Position numbers and translations under genes: made by a program
From: Streptomyces sp. NBC_01224
Lineage (GTDB): Bacteria > Actinomycetota > Actinomycetes > Streptomycetales > Streptomycetaceae
Assembly: GCF_036002945.1 (NCBI RefSeq)
Contig: NZ_CP108529.1
Span: 1,178,001 to 1,242,000, forward strand
Length of the DNA stretch: 64,000 nucleotides
Direction: 5' to 3'
The notes under the pieces: generated by a model
Database searches by the model: none
What the model was told of the DNA's origin: nothing
What the model saw: only the letters and a program-made list of their open reading frames with translations
Part shown: positions 41,946 to 51,226 of the stretch, one piece after another
Position numbering within the stretch: the stretch's first letter is position 1
Layout: each line of letters opens with the position of its first letter

Positions 41946-42602
41946 ATGTCCCGTACAACCATGTCGCTTTGGCATGCCACACTTCCGGTGCTCGCCTGTC
42001 TCGCTCTCACCGGCTGCTCCTCCGGCGCCGTGGATGCCTCGTCCGCCGCATCACACGCCGGCGCGAGTTCATCCAGCGTCCCGGGCTCTCTCAACTCTCC
42101 CAAGGACACGGGGCCCGAGGGGACGCAGAAGCCCGAGAAGTCCGGGAAGCCGAAGTCCGCGGCAAGCCCCACCCATGTCAGCATCCCTTCGATCGGGGTG
42201 AACAGCTCGCTGATGCGGCTCGGTCTGAACGAGGACGGCACCGTCCAGGTCCCGCCCGCCGAGAAGGGCATGACGGTCGGCTGGTACACCGGTGGCGCCG
42301 TCCCCGGCGAGCGTGGCGCCGCGGTCCTCATCGGCCACAACGACACCCGCTTCGGGAAGGCCGTTTTCCACGATCTGAAGAAGATCGGCAAGGGTGCGGA
42401 CATCGCGATCCGCAACGACCGGGGAGCGGAGATCCACTTCAGGGTCACCGGCACGGAGACCGTCAGCAAGAAGGCCTTCCCGACCAAGAGGGTCTACGGC
42501 GCCACCGACGAGCGAGTCCTGCGCCTCATCACCTGCGACGGCGCCTTCGACGCACAGGGCCACCCCGTGGACAATCTCATCGTGTACGCCGCCCGGAGCT
42601 GA
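41946..42602 (+). CDS. class F sortase, lipoprotein-anchored
   Basis: A 218-residue protein with a lipoprotein signal (LPVLACLALTGCSSG, lipobox LTGC), a Ser/Lys/Pro linker and a sortase domain: THVSIPSIGVNSSLMRLGLN at the start, the catalytic His131 in VLIGHNDT, Cys197 in LITCDGAF and a C-terminal Arg in IVYAARS. This pattern fits actinobacterial class F sortases, which transpeptidate surface proteins or may act on other substrates. Membrane attachment by a lipid rather than a transmembrane helix is less usual for sortases. GGAG at 41937-41940 supports the start. No LPxTG-type substrate is visible in this window. Confidence 0.88.
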   Translation: MSRTTMSLWHATLPVLACLALTGCSSGAVDASSAASHAGASSSSVPGSLNSPKDTGPEGTQKPEKSGKPKSAASPTHVSIPSIGVNSSLMRLGLNEDGTVQVPPAEKGMTVGWYTGGAVPGERGAAVLIGHNDTRFGKAVFHDLKKIGKGADIAIRNDRGAEIHFRVTGTETVSKKAFPTKRVYGATDERVLRLITCDGAFDAQGHPVDNLIVYAARS

Positions 42603-42836
42603 CGGCGACCGCGACCGCCTCCCCCGGCGCGTCGTCGACGCTCTGCGCTGCCGTGTCCCGGCCCACCGGGCGGCCCGGCCACCAGAAGGCGGGGCCGACG
42701 CGAGGGTCGCGCGGTGCAACGTCCCCGGCGACGTCACACCCACCAATGACCGTGCGAGGTCGGAGAGGAGACCCTCGGGCGCGCTCTGCCAAGAGTCTCA
42801 CGGGTACCCGCGTCGTGTATCCAGGAGAATGGACAC

Positions 42837-45800
42837 GTGCGCTATCAGATACTCGGCCCCGCCCGTGCCTACCGCGAGGACGGAACCCCTGTCACCGTCG
42901 GCGGGGCCCGGCTGCGCGCGCTGCTCACCGTCCTCGCCCTGCGGCCGGGGCACAGCATCCCGGCAGCCGTCCTCGTCGACGCGGTGTGGGTGGGCGCGCC
43001 CCCCGCCGACGCGGCCGGTGCCCTCCATGCACTGGTGGGCCGGCTGCGCAGGGCCCTCGGCCCCGCAACGGTGACCTCGGCCGACGGCGGGTACGCGCTG
43101 TGCGCAGCTCCGGCCGACGTCGACGCCCACCGTTTCGAGCGGCTGGCCGACGACGGCACGCGTGCCCTGGCCGCAGGCAACCCGGCCGCCGCCTTCGCCC
43201 TCCTCAACGACGCCCTCGCACTGTGGCCGGGCGGCCCCGCCCTCGCCGACCTGCCCGAGCACAGCGCCGAGGCCGGCCGGCTCGGCATCCGGCTGTTCGC
43301 GGCCCGCCGGGGGCGGCTCGGTGCGCTGCTGGCGCTCGGGCGGGCCGAGGAGGCCCTGCCCGAGCTCACCGCTCTGTGCGACGAACACCCGCTGGACGAA
43401 CCCCTGCAGGCCCTGCGGCTGCGCGCGCTGCGGGCCACCGGCCGTACAGCTGAGGCACTCGACGCGTACGAGACGCTGCGCCGCGACCTGACCGACCGTC
43501 TGGGCACCGATCCGGGTGACGAACTGCGTTGCTTGCACGGCGAGTTGCTCGCTCTGCCCACTGAACAGGCCGCTTTCGGGGAACCCGCGGCGGCCGACGG
43601 GAACCTGCGGGCCCGCCTGACCAGCTTCGTCGGGCGCCAGGACGACATCGCGGCCATCGGGGCCGATCTCATGCACGCGCGACTGGTCACGCTGCTCGGG
43701 CCCGGCGGTGCCGGCAAGACACGGCTGTCGATGGAGGCAGCCGAGGCGACCGGCGCCGGCCGGCGCTGGCCGGACGGAGTGTGGCTTGCAGAACTCGCCC
43801 CCGTGGACGACCCGTCGACGCTGCCCGAGGTCGTGCTCACCGCGCTCGGCGCCCGCCAGACCGTACTGCCCGGCGCGAAGACGGAGGAACTGCGCGCCGT
43901 CGACCGCGGCAACTGGGATGCCCCACTGGTCCGGCTGACCGAGCACTGCGGCGGACGCCGGATGCTCCTGCTGCTCGACAACTGCGAGCACGTCGTGGAG
44001 GCGGCGGCCCGGCTCACCGAGGAAGTACTGGCCCGGTGCCCAGGGGTGACCGTCCTGGCCACCAGCCGTGAGCCCCTCGGGGTGCCGGGCGAGGTGCTGC
44101 GCCGGGTGGAGCCGCTGCCCGGCCCGATGGCCCTGCGGCTCTTCGCCGAACGCGGGGCCGCCGCACGTCCCGATTTCCGGCCCGAGGACGATCCGGAGGC
44201 CGCGGCCGAGATCTGCCGTCGGCTGGACGGACTGCCACTCGCCATCGAACTGGCAGCCGCCCGGCTGCGGATACTCACCTCCCGGCAGATCGCGGACCGG
44301 CTCGACGACCGGTTCCTGCTGCTCACCGGCGGAGCCAGGACCGCACTGCCCCGGCAACAGACCCTGCGTGCGGTCGTCGACTGGTCCTGGGACCTGCTCG
44401 GTGCCGAAGAGCGCGCGGCCCTGTGCGCGCTGTCCGTGTTCACCGGCGACTGCGACCTGCCGGCGGTCGAAGCGGTCTGCGGGCCCGGCGCCCTGGGCCT
44501 GCTCGGCTCACTCGTCGACAAGTCGCTGGTCGTGGCCACAGCCCCGACCGCCACCGGGACCGGCATGCGCTACCGATTGCTGGAAACGATCGGCGAATAC
44601 GCCGCCGAGCGGCTGGACGAGTCGGGGAGACGGACCGGGGTGGAGCGCCGCCACCTCGTCCATTTCCGCGAACTGGCCCGCCGTACCGACCCGCTGCTGC
44701 GCGGGGACGGCCAGCGGGCGGCGATCGCGGTCTTCCAGAACGAGTACGAAAACCTGCGAGCCGCCCTGCGCCGGGCAGTGGCCGCCGAGGAGGAGCACGA
44801 GGCGCTCTGTCTTGTCCACGCCCTCGCCTGGTACTGGCAGATCCGTGATCTGCGGGCCGACGCCAGACACTGGTCCGGGGCCGTCGCGGCGCTGGGCCCC
44901 GACCCCTTCGCCGCCCCGGTCGCACCCGCCCCGCCACTGTACGAGCGGTGCACCGACGCCCCTCCGCCGATGAGTCCGGATCTGCTCGTCGAGGCGCGGC
45001 GCGGCGTCCGGCTCATCCATCTCTCGTCCATGAGCCACGAGCTCGACAAGTGGATCACGCCCGAGGCGGTGGAGTACTGCGGCAGGATCGTCGAGGTCTA
45101 CCGGTCGGGTGTGCCGCAGACCTGCCGCACACCCGGGGTGCTGTGGATACACGCGGTCATGCTGACCAGCGAGCCGGGCCGCCTGCTGGAGCTCATCGAC
45201 CGAGCCGTCGAGTCCTGCCGTTCGCTGGGTGACGACTGGGATCTGGCCTCCACCCTCCAACTGCGGGCGAACATGCTGGCCAACCGGGGCGACAAGGCGG
45301 ACGAGGCGGCCCGGGACGCCGATGAGAGCCTGGCGCTGTTCACCCGGCTCGGCGATTCCTGGGGTGCGGCAGAGGCACTGTCCGTGCGGGGCGAATCCTA
45401 CGAGCGCTCCGGTGACAACGCCGGTGCGGCGAGGGACTTCCGGGCCGCGATCCGCCATGCGCAGCAACTGGGCGCACTCTCTCAGGTCGCTCTGCTCAGG
45501 ACCCGGCTGGCCGGCGTCATGACGGAGCCGGGGCAGGGCACGGAGGCCGAAGCGGTGCTGCGTGAGGTCCTCGCCGAGGCCGACCGGCACAGTCACATGG
45601 TCGGACCCGCCGCGCGGATGACACTGGCCGTCTGGCTGAACCGCACCGGCCGCACCGAGGATGCGCGTGCCGAACTGGAGCGGCTGCTCGGTACGTTCAG
45701 GTATTCTAGCCTCGCGACGTTCGAGGGGCTCGTGCACGGACTGCTGGCCTGGACGGCCAACCTGGACGGCCGGTACGCGGACGCACTCAGCCGGGCGCGG

Positions 45801-46115
45801 GAAGCGCTGGCCCGGGCACGGGACCCGCTGGGCACGCTGGTCGCTCCGCAGATGCCGGCGGTACACCTGATGACCATGGCCCGCGCGCTGGCCGGGCTGG
45901 GAGGCACGGTCCGAGTCGCGAACGCGGCCCGGCTGCTGGGAGCGGCCGACGCCCTGCTGCCCCCCGGCTACTGTCCCGCCGCGCAGGAGCGCGCATCGCA
46001 CGAGGACGCCGAGGCGGCGGTCCGGGCCGGCCTGACGGACGCCGCCTACGAGGCCTTGTACGCCGAGGGAGGCCGCCTCACGGTGGACGAGGCAGCCTCC
46101 TTGGCGGCGGTGTGA
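42837..46115 (+). CDS. AfsR/SARP-family transcriptional regulator (BTAD, NB-ARC, TPR)
   Basis: A 1092-residue regulator. The N-terminus carries an OmpR-like winged helix (MRYQILGPARAYREDGTPV to VGRLRRALG) and a bacterial transcriptional activation domain (about 95-245). An NB-ARC ATPase follows with Walker A GPGGAGKT at 288-295 and Walker B RRMLLLLDNCEHV, then a TPR-rich C-terminus. Large SARPs of this type switch on antibiotic clusters, and a cluster edge begins downstream on the opposite strand. GTG 42837 is preceded by AGGAG at 9-nt spacing. It converges on the ABC transporter genes with only 27 nt between. Confidence 0.92.
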   Translation: MRYQILGPARAYREDGTPVTVGGARLRALLTVLALRPGHSIPAAVLVDAVWVGAPPADAAGALHALVGRLRRALGPATVTSADGGYALCAAPADVDAHRFERLADDGTRALAAGNPAAAFALLNDALALWPGGPALADLPEHSAEAGRLGIRLFAARRGRLGALLALGRAEEALPELTALCDEHPLDEPLQALRLRALRATGRTAEALDAYETLRRDLTDRLGTDPGDELRCLHGELLALPTEQAAFGEPAAADGNLRARLTSFVGRQDDIAAIGADLMHARLVTLLGPGGAGKTRLSMEAAEATGAGRRWPDGVWLAELAPVDDPSTLPEVVLTALGARQTVLPGAKTEELRAVDRGNWDAPLVRLTEHCGGRRMLLLLDNCEHVVEAAARLTEEVLARCPGVTVLATSREPLGVPGEVLRRVEPLPGPMALRLFAERGAAARPDFRPEDDPEAAAEICRRLDGLPLAIELAAARLRILTSRQIADRLDDRFLLLTGGARTALPRQQTLRAVVDWSWDLLGAEERAALCALSVFTGDCDLPAVEAVCGPGALGLLGSLVDKSLVVATAPTATGTGMRYRLLETIGEYAAERLDESGRRTGVERRHLVHFRELARRTDPLLRGDGQRAAIAVFQNEYENLRAALRRAVAAEEEHEALCLVHALAWYWQIRDLRADARHWSGAVAALGPDPFAAPVAPAPPLYERCTDAPPPMSPDLLVEARRGVRLIHLSSMSHELDKWITPEAVEYCGRIVEVYRSGVPQTCRTPGVLWIHAVMLTSEPGRLLELIDRAVESCRSLGDDWDLASTLQLRANMLANRGDKADEAARDADESLALFTRLGDSWGAAEALSVRGESYERSGDNAGAARDFRAAIRHAQQLGALSQVALLRTRLAGVMTEPGQGTEAEAVLREVLAEADRHSHMVGPAARMTLAVWLNRTGRTEDARAELERLLGTFRYSSLATFEGLVHGLLAWTANLDGRYADALSRAREALARARDPLGTLVAPQMPAVHLMTMARALAGLGGTVRVANAARLLGAADALLPPGYCPAAQERASHEDAEAAVRAGLTDAAYEALYAEGGRLTVDEAASLAAV

Positions 46116-46142
46116 ACCGCCCGGCCGGCCCGGGTACCGGGC

Positions 46143-47000
46143 TCAGGTCCTGCGGCGGAACTTGGCGACGGCGAGCGGTGCGGTGATCAAAGTGATTGCC
46201 GCCGCCCAGGCCAGTGTCATCGCGGCGGAGTGGGCGACCGGCCCGCCGCTGATCAGTCCGCGGGCCGCGTCCGCGAGGTTGGACAGCGGGTTGTAGTCGG
46301 TGAACGCCTGCAGCCAGCCCGGCATCGAGGACGGCGGGGCGAAGATGGACGACCCGAACTGCAGCGGCATCAGCACCAGCATCGCCATGCCCTGGACGGT
46401 CTGCGTGGTCTTCATCGTGAGTCCCAGCAGGATGAAGATCCACATCAATGACGAACCGAACACCGCGGACAGCCCCACGGACGCAAGCAGCCCGAGCACC
46501 GAGGTCTTGATCTCCAGACCGAGCAGGAAGCCCACGCCCAGCAGGATGGCGATGGCGATCAGCATCCGGCCGAGCTCCACCACGATCTTCGCGATCAGCA
46601 CCGAGGACCGGGCGATCGGCATCGTCCGGAACCGGTCCATGACCCCCTTGCGGAAGTCTTCGTTGACGCCGCTGCCGACGGCCATGGCGATGTTCATGCC
46701 CAGCATCGCCATGAGGCCCGGTACGACGTAGTTGACGTACGCGTCGCGGTCGCCGCCCAGCGCTTGACCAACCGAACCACCGAAGACGAACACGAACAGC
46801 AGGGTGAAGATGACCGGCATCAGCACGACGTCGAACATCGACCCGGGGTCCTGCTTGATCTGCATGACGTTGCGCCGGGTGAGGGCGCCGATGTGCCGGA
46901 GGTTCGCTCGCAGGCCGATCCGGCTCTCGTCAGCGGGGCCGTGCTCCGGAGCGGACGTCGGGGCGGTGGACGAAGAACGGGAAAGCGTCGCTGTGCTCAT
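46143..47000 (-). CDS. ABC-2 type exporter permease (DrrB-like)
   Basis: A 285-residue membrane protein with six predicted helices and the DrrB-type N-terminal region TRRNVMQIKQDPGSMFDVVLMPVIFTLLF. The end of the protein (FGSSIFAPPSSMPGWLQAFTDYNPLSNLADAARGL) is typical of daunorubicin-resistance permeases. It forms a complex with the ATPase encoded just upstream; the genes overlap by 4 nt (ATGA). Likely role: export of a natural product or an antibiotic, conferring self-resistance. Substrate is inferred from the nearby biosynthetic genes only. Confidence 0.93.
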   Translation of the reverse strand: MSTATLSRSSSTAPTSAPEHGPADESRIGLRANLRHIGALTRRNVMQIKQDPGSMFDVVLMPVIFTLLFVFVFGGSVGQALGGDRDAYVNYVVPGLMAMLGMNIAMAVGSGVNEDFRKGVMDRFRTMPIARSSVLIAKIVVELGRMLIAIAILLGVGFLLGLEIKTSVLGLLASVGLSAVFGSSLMWIFILLGLTMKTTQTVQGMAMLVLMPLQFGSSIFAPPSSMPGWLQAFTDYNPLSNLADAARGLISGGPVAHSAAMTLAWAAAITLITAPLAVAKFRRRT

Positions 47001-48037
47001 GCCGCGACCTCCTCGGGAACGGTGCCGGACGCCCGGTCCGCGGACTCGTCGGGCGGGGCGGAGGTGGACTTCTGTCCGGTGATGGCCAGGAACACCTCGT
47101 CCAGGCTGGGCAGATGGGTGCCGATGTACGAGATGCCGAAGCCTCGCGTGCCCAACAGAGCGATCACCGCGTTCAGTTGCTCGTCGTGGCGGATCGGGAC
47201 GTACAGCAGGCCGTCCTGCGGGACGGACTGCGCGCCGGCGATCCCGTCCAGTCCGGCCTCGGTGACCGCCCGCGCCATGGCGGAGAGCTGCGCCGGTTCG
47301 GACGGCCGGATCTTGAGCATCCGGCCGCCGACCTTGGCTTTCAGCTCGTCCACTCCGCCGGTGGCGATGACCCTGCCCCGGTCGATGACCGCCAGCTCGC
47401 TCGCAAGCTGTTCGGCCTCCTCCATGTACTGGGTGGTGAGCAGGACGGTGACGCCCTCGCCGACCATCCGCTGGACCTCCGCCCACACTTCGTTGCGCGT
47501 GCGGGGGTCGAGGCCGGTGGTCGGCTCGTCCAGGTAGAGGATCGCGGGCTGCCCGATCATGGACGCCGCGAGGTCCAGTCGGCGCCGCATGCCGCCGGAA
47601 TACTGCACAACAGGCCTTTTGGCAGCTTCTGTCAGGGAGAATCGCTCCAGCATCTCCTCGGAGCGCTGCCGGGCGTCCTTGCGGGACAGGTCCAGCAGCC
47701 GCCCGATCATGTAGAGGTTCTCCCAGCCGGACAGTTTCTCGTCCACCGAGGCGTACTGTCCGGTCAGGCCGATGATGCGGCGCAGTTGGCGCGGGTTCTT
47801 CACCACGTCGCAGCCGGCGACCCGCGCCGTGCCCGCATCGGGCCGCTCCAGAGTGGACAGGCAGCGGACCAGCGTCGTCTTGCCGGCGCCGTTGGGGCCC
47901 AGGACTCCGAGGACGGTGCCTTCGCGGACGTCGAGATCCACTCCGTCCAGTGCTTTGGTCTCGCCGTAGTGCTTGACCAGTCCCCGCACCTGGACGGCCG
48001 GCCGGCCGCCGTCGGGGTTCTTGTCGATTCGCGTCAT
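46997..48037 (-). CDS. ABC exporter ATP-binding protein (DrrA-like)
   Basis: A 346-residue ATPase: Walker A GPNGAGKTTLVR, Q-loop GLTGQYASVDE, signature YSGGMRRRLDLAASM, Walker B ILYLDEPTTGLDPRTR and the switch His region replaced by LLTTQYMEEAEQL, as is typical for DrrA. The C-terminal extension (about 230-346, with LPSLDEVFLAITGQ) is the DrrA regulatory domain. It pairs with the overlapping permease gene. Its position beside shikimate-type and thioesterase genes suggests product export or self-resistance. Confidence 0.95.
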   Translation of the reverse strand: MTRIDKNPDGGRPAVQVRGLVKHYGETKALDGVDLDVREGTVLGVLGPNGAGKTTLVRCLSTLERPDAGTARVAGCDVVKNPRQLRRIIGLTGQYASVDEKLSGWENLYMIGRLLDLSRKDARQRSEEMLERFSLTEAAKRPVVQYSGGMRRRLDLAASMIGQPAILYLDEPTTGLDPRTRNEVWAEVQRMVGEGVTVLLTTQYMEEAEQLASELAVIDRGRVIATGGVDELKAKVGGRMLKIRPSEPAQLSAMARAVTEAGLDGIAGAQSVPQDGLLYVPIRHDEQLNAVIALLGTRGFGISYIGTHLPSLDEVFLAITGQKSTSAPPDESADRASGTVPEEVAA

Positions 48038-48200
48038 GTCTTCATGAGATCAAGCTCCGCTGACAAACACCCGACACGATTCCTACAGGCGGCCGACGGC
48101 CCGCCGACCGGGGCGTCGCGGCAGGCCACCGGTCCGGTGCTGGCGCCGGCCGCGTCCCGCTGACGAACCGAAGTCTCAGCGGTGCGGGCTCCGTACCTGC

Positions 48201-49058
48201 TCACCGATGCGGCGGTTCACACCCCCTGGCCGACTCGTCCAGCCGGAAGAAGGCTCGGTAGAGGTCGAGCTGGTGGTCGAGCATGTGGGCACCGTGAAGG
48301 ACGGGATGGCCCAGCGCCGCAGCACTCCTCAGCAGGGCGGTTTCCCTCGGCTTCATGATCACGTCCGCTACCACGCACCGCGGGGCGAGGGCCCGCAGGG
48401 AAAACGGCTGCGGATCGTCGGCCCGCATGCCCAGCGGGGTCGCGTTGACCACGATGTCCGCCTCGTCGAGTGCGGGTTTCGCCTCGCCCGTCGCACGACC
48501 GGGCCAGTGCTCCTCCAGGCGTGCGAGGAGCCCGTGGAGCTTGGCCACGTCCGGGTCGCAGAGCGTCAGTTGTGCTGCGCCCGCGGACAGCAGCGCCGCC
48601 GCTATCGCACTGCCGGCACCACCGGCGCCCATCAGGACGATCCGCTTCCCCGCGGGAAGATGGCCGGCTTCGATCAGTCCGCGAACGAAACCGATGCCGT
48701 CGAAGTTCTCTCCCCTCCAGCGGCCGTCCGGTTCGCGGCGCAGCGCGTTGACGGCCCCGGCCGCTGCGGCCGCCGGGCTCACCTCGTCCGCCAGGCGCAG
48801 GGCTGCCGCCTTGTGCGGAATGGTGACGAGGATTCCGTCCAGGTTCTTCGTCTGCGTGAGCCCGTGGAAGACCCTGGCGAAGGCGACCGGTTCCACGTGC
48901 ACGGGGAGCAGCACCGCATCGATGCCGAGGCGGGCGAAAAGAGGGTTCAGGAGCGACGGTGCCCGCACTTGTTCGACAGGGTCACCGAGGACGGCGTAGA
49001 GCCTCGTGCTTCCTGAGATCCGCGTCGGTGCAGAGACGTCGGGAACTACGGGTTCCAT
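48201..49058 (-). CDS. aroE: shikimate/quinate (or aminoshikimate) dehydrogenase-like protein
   Basis: A 285-residue AroE-superfamily dehydrogenase. Substrate-domain residues are visible: SLLNPLFARLG, the catalytic Lys in ILVTIPHKAAAL and Asp in GENFDGIGFV; the NAD(P) fold has VLMGAGGAGSAIAAAL and the family end NATPLGM, HGAHMLDHQLDLY. The form GAVNALRREPDGRW, with NFDG rather than NTDG, is reminiscent of RifI-type enzymes of AHBA pathways and is unlike the housekeeping AroE. It would reduce (amino)dehydroshikimate or an analogue with NAD(P)H. It is divergent from the thioesterase gene, and related pathway enzymes lie at 51.4-52.9 and 60.4 kb. GGAAGG lies upstream of the ATG. Confidence 0.88.
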   Translation of the reverse strand: MEPVVPDVSAPTRISGSTRLYAVLGDPVEQVRAPSLLNPLFARLGIDAVLLPVHVEPVAFARVFHGLTQTKNLDGILVTIPHKAAALRLADEVSPAAAAAGAVNALRREPDGRWRGENFDGIGFVRGLIEAGHLPAGKRIVLMGAGGAGSAIAAALLSAGAAQLTLCDPDVAKLHGLLARLEEHWPGRATGEAKPALDEADIVVNATPLGMRADDPQPFSLRALAPRCVVADVIMKPRETALLRSAAALGHPVLHGAHMLDHQLDLYRAFFRLDESARGCEPPHR

Positions 49059-49085
49059 TCCTTGCCTTCCGTGAACAGTTGGTCC

Positions 49086-49107
49086 CCCCTAGCCGGGAGG
49101 TTAGGGG
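49086..49107. promoter_or_regulatory. inverted repeat in the aroE-thioesterase divergent region
   Basis: ccccta (49086-49091) and tagggg (49102-49107) are perfect arms with a 10-nt spacer, midway between the divergent starts. It is a candidate operator for co-regulation of both genes. Confidence 0.35.
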
Positions 49108-49196
49108 TTGTGCGCGATCGCCGGGGACGGGAAGGGTGATGGAGGCATTCGGCCGGGCGGGATCTCGCTCCGGCCCGTGACTCGAAAGGATGTCAG

Positions 49197-49955
49197 GTGA
49201 CCGCGCATCTCACCGACCCCAGCCTGTGGATCCGGCGGTTCCACCCCTCCGAGAACGCCGGGGCCAGGCTTGTGTGCCTACCGCATGCCGGGGGGTCCGC
49301 GCCGTTCTACTTCCCTGTTTCCAAGGCACTGTCGCCCGGTGTCGATGTGCTCTCCGTGCAGTACCCGGGGCGCCAGGACCGGCGTGCGGAGCCGTGCATC
49401 GAGGATCTGCCCGAGCTGGCCGACGCGGTGGTCGATCAGGTGCTTGCGTGGGCGGACCGGCCGCTGGCGTTGTTCGGGCACAGCATGGGAGCCACGCTTG
49501 GCTTCGAGGTCGCGCTGCGGCTGGAGCAGAAGGGCGTGATGCCGCTCGTGCTGTTCGCGTCCGGGCGGCGTGCGCCCTGCCGGCACCGGGACGAGTCCGT
49601 TCATCTCCGTGACGACGACGGCATGATCGAGGAGCTGCGGTCGCTCAACGGCACCGGGGCCCAGGTGTTCGGCGACGAGGAGCTGATGCGTATGGTGCTG
49701 CCCGCCATCCGCAGCGACTACAAGGCGGCCGAGACCTACCGCTACACCGGCGGGCCGCGCCTCGCGGCCCCTGTTCACGCCCACACGGGCACCGATGATC
49801 CCAAGGCGAGCGTGGATGAGGTCCGCTCGTGGGCCGAGCACACCGAGGGTGAGTTCGAGCTGAACACCTACACCGGGGGTCACTTCTACCTCAACGACCA
49901 TGCGCCGCAGGTCATCGCTTCGGTCTCCCGGACGATCTCGTCGCTGTTGCCCTGA
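49197..49955 (+). CDS. type II thioesterase
   Basis: A 252-residue alpha/beta hydrolase of the type II thioesterase family: LVCLPHAGGSAPFYFPVSKAL near the N-terminus, the nucleophile Ser96 in GHSMGA, an acid in GTDDPKAS and the catalytic His229 in GGHFYLN. Such editing thioesterases remove aberrant acyl groups from PKS or NRPS carrier proteins. GTG 49197 is preceded by AAGGA at 5-nt spacing. The presence of this gene implies a modular PKS or NRPS, which must lie outside the window. It converges on the DUF5988/PPTase pair with a very strong terminator between. Confidence 0.93.
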   Translation: MTAHLTDPSLWIRRFHPSENAGARLVCLPHAGGSAPFYFPVSKALSPGVDVLSVQYPGRQDRRAEPCIEDLPELADAVVDQVLAWADRPLALFGHSMGATLGFEVALRLEQKGVMPLVLFASGRRAPCRHRDESVHLRDDDGMIEELRSLNGTGAQVFGDEELMRMVLPAIRSDYKAAETYRYTGGPRLAAPVHAHTGTDDPKASVDEVRSWAEHTEGEFELNTYTGGHFYLNDHAPQVIASVSRTISSLLP

Positions 49956-50036
49956 CGGTCCGGCGGGCGCGGTCCCCGGCCCGGCCGGCGTCTGCAGGCA
50001 GGACGTCGTCGGCCTGGAAGCCGGGGCGTGTACGAG

Positions 50037-50072
50037 GGGTTCCCCGCCGTCGGCCCCGACGGCGGGGAACCC
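50037..50072. terminator. very strong bidirectional terminator
   Basis: gggttccccgccgtcgg (50037-50053) is perfectly complementary to ccgacggcggggaaccc (50056-50072), a 17-bp inverted repeat with a 2-nt centre. It lies between convergent transcripts of the thioesterase and the DUF5988/PPTase genes. Confidence 0.85.
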
Positions 50073-50234
50073 GGACCTGCGGGCCGTGCCGAATCCGGTG
50101 GCCCTGCCCGTAGCCGTCATCGCACCCCCGCCTCGCACCCGCCCACCGCATGCGGCCATGTGGGGCCGTTTCTCATGGCGGTGTGGTGGCGTCCTGCCCA
50201 GAGGAAGGACGCCATCGCTGATCCACCGCGGTGC

Positions 50235-50453
50235 CTACTCCGCGAGCTGTGTGGCCCCGACCCAGGTGAAGACACGCAGGGGGACGCCGTCGTGCAGTTC
50301 GCTCCCCGCCGTGGGCTCGAAGTGCTCGTACCGGTTGCCCCGAAGCAGCTTCAACTTTTCGTCCAGCTGCTCCACGTAGCAAATGCGCTGCTCTTCGGAG
50401 AGATAGGTGGAAGGTCCACCCCGGAGAATCACATTGGGCTCGAAGATGCTCAT
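50235..50453 (-). CDS. DUF5988 family small protein
   Basis: A 72-residue protein with the compact family pattern VILRGGPSTYLSEEQRICYV, KLLRGNRYEHFEPT and LRVFTWVGATQLAE. I recognise this as the DUF5988 family, small proteins seen in actinobacterial biosynthetic clusters, with no known function. Its ATG overlaps the stop codon of the upstream PPTase gene (ATGA), so it is translationally coupled. A role comparable to small accessory proteins of NRPS/PKS lines is possible, but it is not an MbtH homologue. Confidence 0.75.
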   Translation of the reverse strand: MSIFEPNVILRGGPSTYLSEEQRICYVEQLDEKLKLLRGNRYEHFEPTAGSELHDGVPLRVFTWVGATQLAE

Positions 50454-51226
50454 GCGGTCACTACTCCTCGGCTGCTGTCACGGTTTCGGTCAAGGGAGTC
50501 CGCCGCGGCCGGTACAGCGATTGCGGTGACCACAAGGCCATTCCCGACGATCCAACGGCCGGCAAATCCCCTGGGGGCATTATGAATATCGCGTATACCC
50601 TGCGGAAGGATCCGTGCAGAAAATGTTCCGTTCACCGGGTCGATCTCGATGAGAGCGTCATCGAATTCAAGTGACCGATGCGTGAGCGGGAACCATGTTT
50701 TATATACGCTTTCCTTGGCACTGAAAAGCATTCTGTCCCAGTACACACCGGGAAAGCTACGAAGGAGTTCCTTCGTCATGGTCTCTTCCCGGGGAAGCGC
50801 CACGGCCTCAAGGACGCCGTCCGGCAGTTGCTGGTTGGGCTCCGCATCGATGCCGAGCGAGGCGATCCCCGCGGCCCGGGCGACCGCCGCCGCCCGGTAG
50901 CCGCGGCAGTGCGTGATGCTCCCCCGCACCTGGTCGGGCCAGACCGGCTCCCCCTTTTCGCCCGACAGGATGGGCCGGTCAGAGGGGAATCCGAGGCGCG
51001 CAAGCGCATTTCGGGCACAATGACGCCCCGTGGTGAATTCGCGGCGCCTCGAATCGATGGAGTTGCGCACCAGGGCCTCCTCCTCGGGAAGAAGGACGAC
51101 ACCCGGCGGGTCCTCGAATACTTCGTGCGAAGCGACTTCCGCCGCGAGCATCTGCTCAATCATCGCCTTCACCCATTCCGGGCCGGTGGTCGTCCGATAA
51201 CCACAGGGAAGGATTTCGTGAAGCAT
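50450..51226 (-). CDS. 4'-phosphopantetheinyl transferase (EntD/Sfp superfamily)
   Basis: A 258-residue PPTase. Diagnostic motifs are RREFTTGRHCARNALARLG, GSITHCRGYRAAAVA, the metal-binding LGIDAEPN and the FSAKESVYKTWFPLT motif with Glu and Lys. It transfers phosphopantetheine from CoA to carrier proteins, activating PKS, NRPS or fatty-acid carriers. The ATG at 51226 has an excellent GGAGGAG at 5-nt spacing. The DUF5988 gene follows with a 4-nt overlap. The layout (EntD-like N-terminus, Trp in the activity motif) fits cluster-associated actinobacterial PPTases. Confidence 0.93.
   Translation of the reverse strand: MLHEILPCGYRTTTGPEWVKAMIEQMLAAEVASHEVFEDPPGVVLLPEEEALVRNSIDSRRREFTTGRHCARNALARLGFPSDRPILSGEKGEPVWPDQVRGSITHCRGYRAAAVARAAGIASLGIDAEPNQQLPDGVLEAVALPREETMTKELLRSFPGVYWDRMLFSAKESVYKTWFPLTHRSLEFDDALIEIDPVNGTFSARILPQGIRDIHNAPRGFAGRWIVGNGLVVTAIAVPAAADSLDRNRDSSRGVVTA

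Noticed and set aside
50235..50453. Small gene considered as MbtH-like
   Set aside because: MbtH proteins carry conserved Trp residues in a defined NxExxYSLWP-type pattern that is absent here; the RGGP and RYEHFEPT pattern fits DUF5988 instead.
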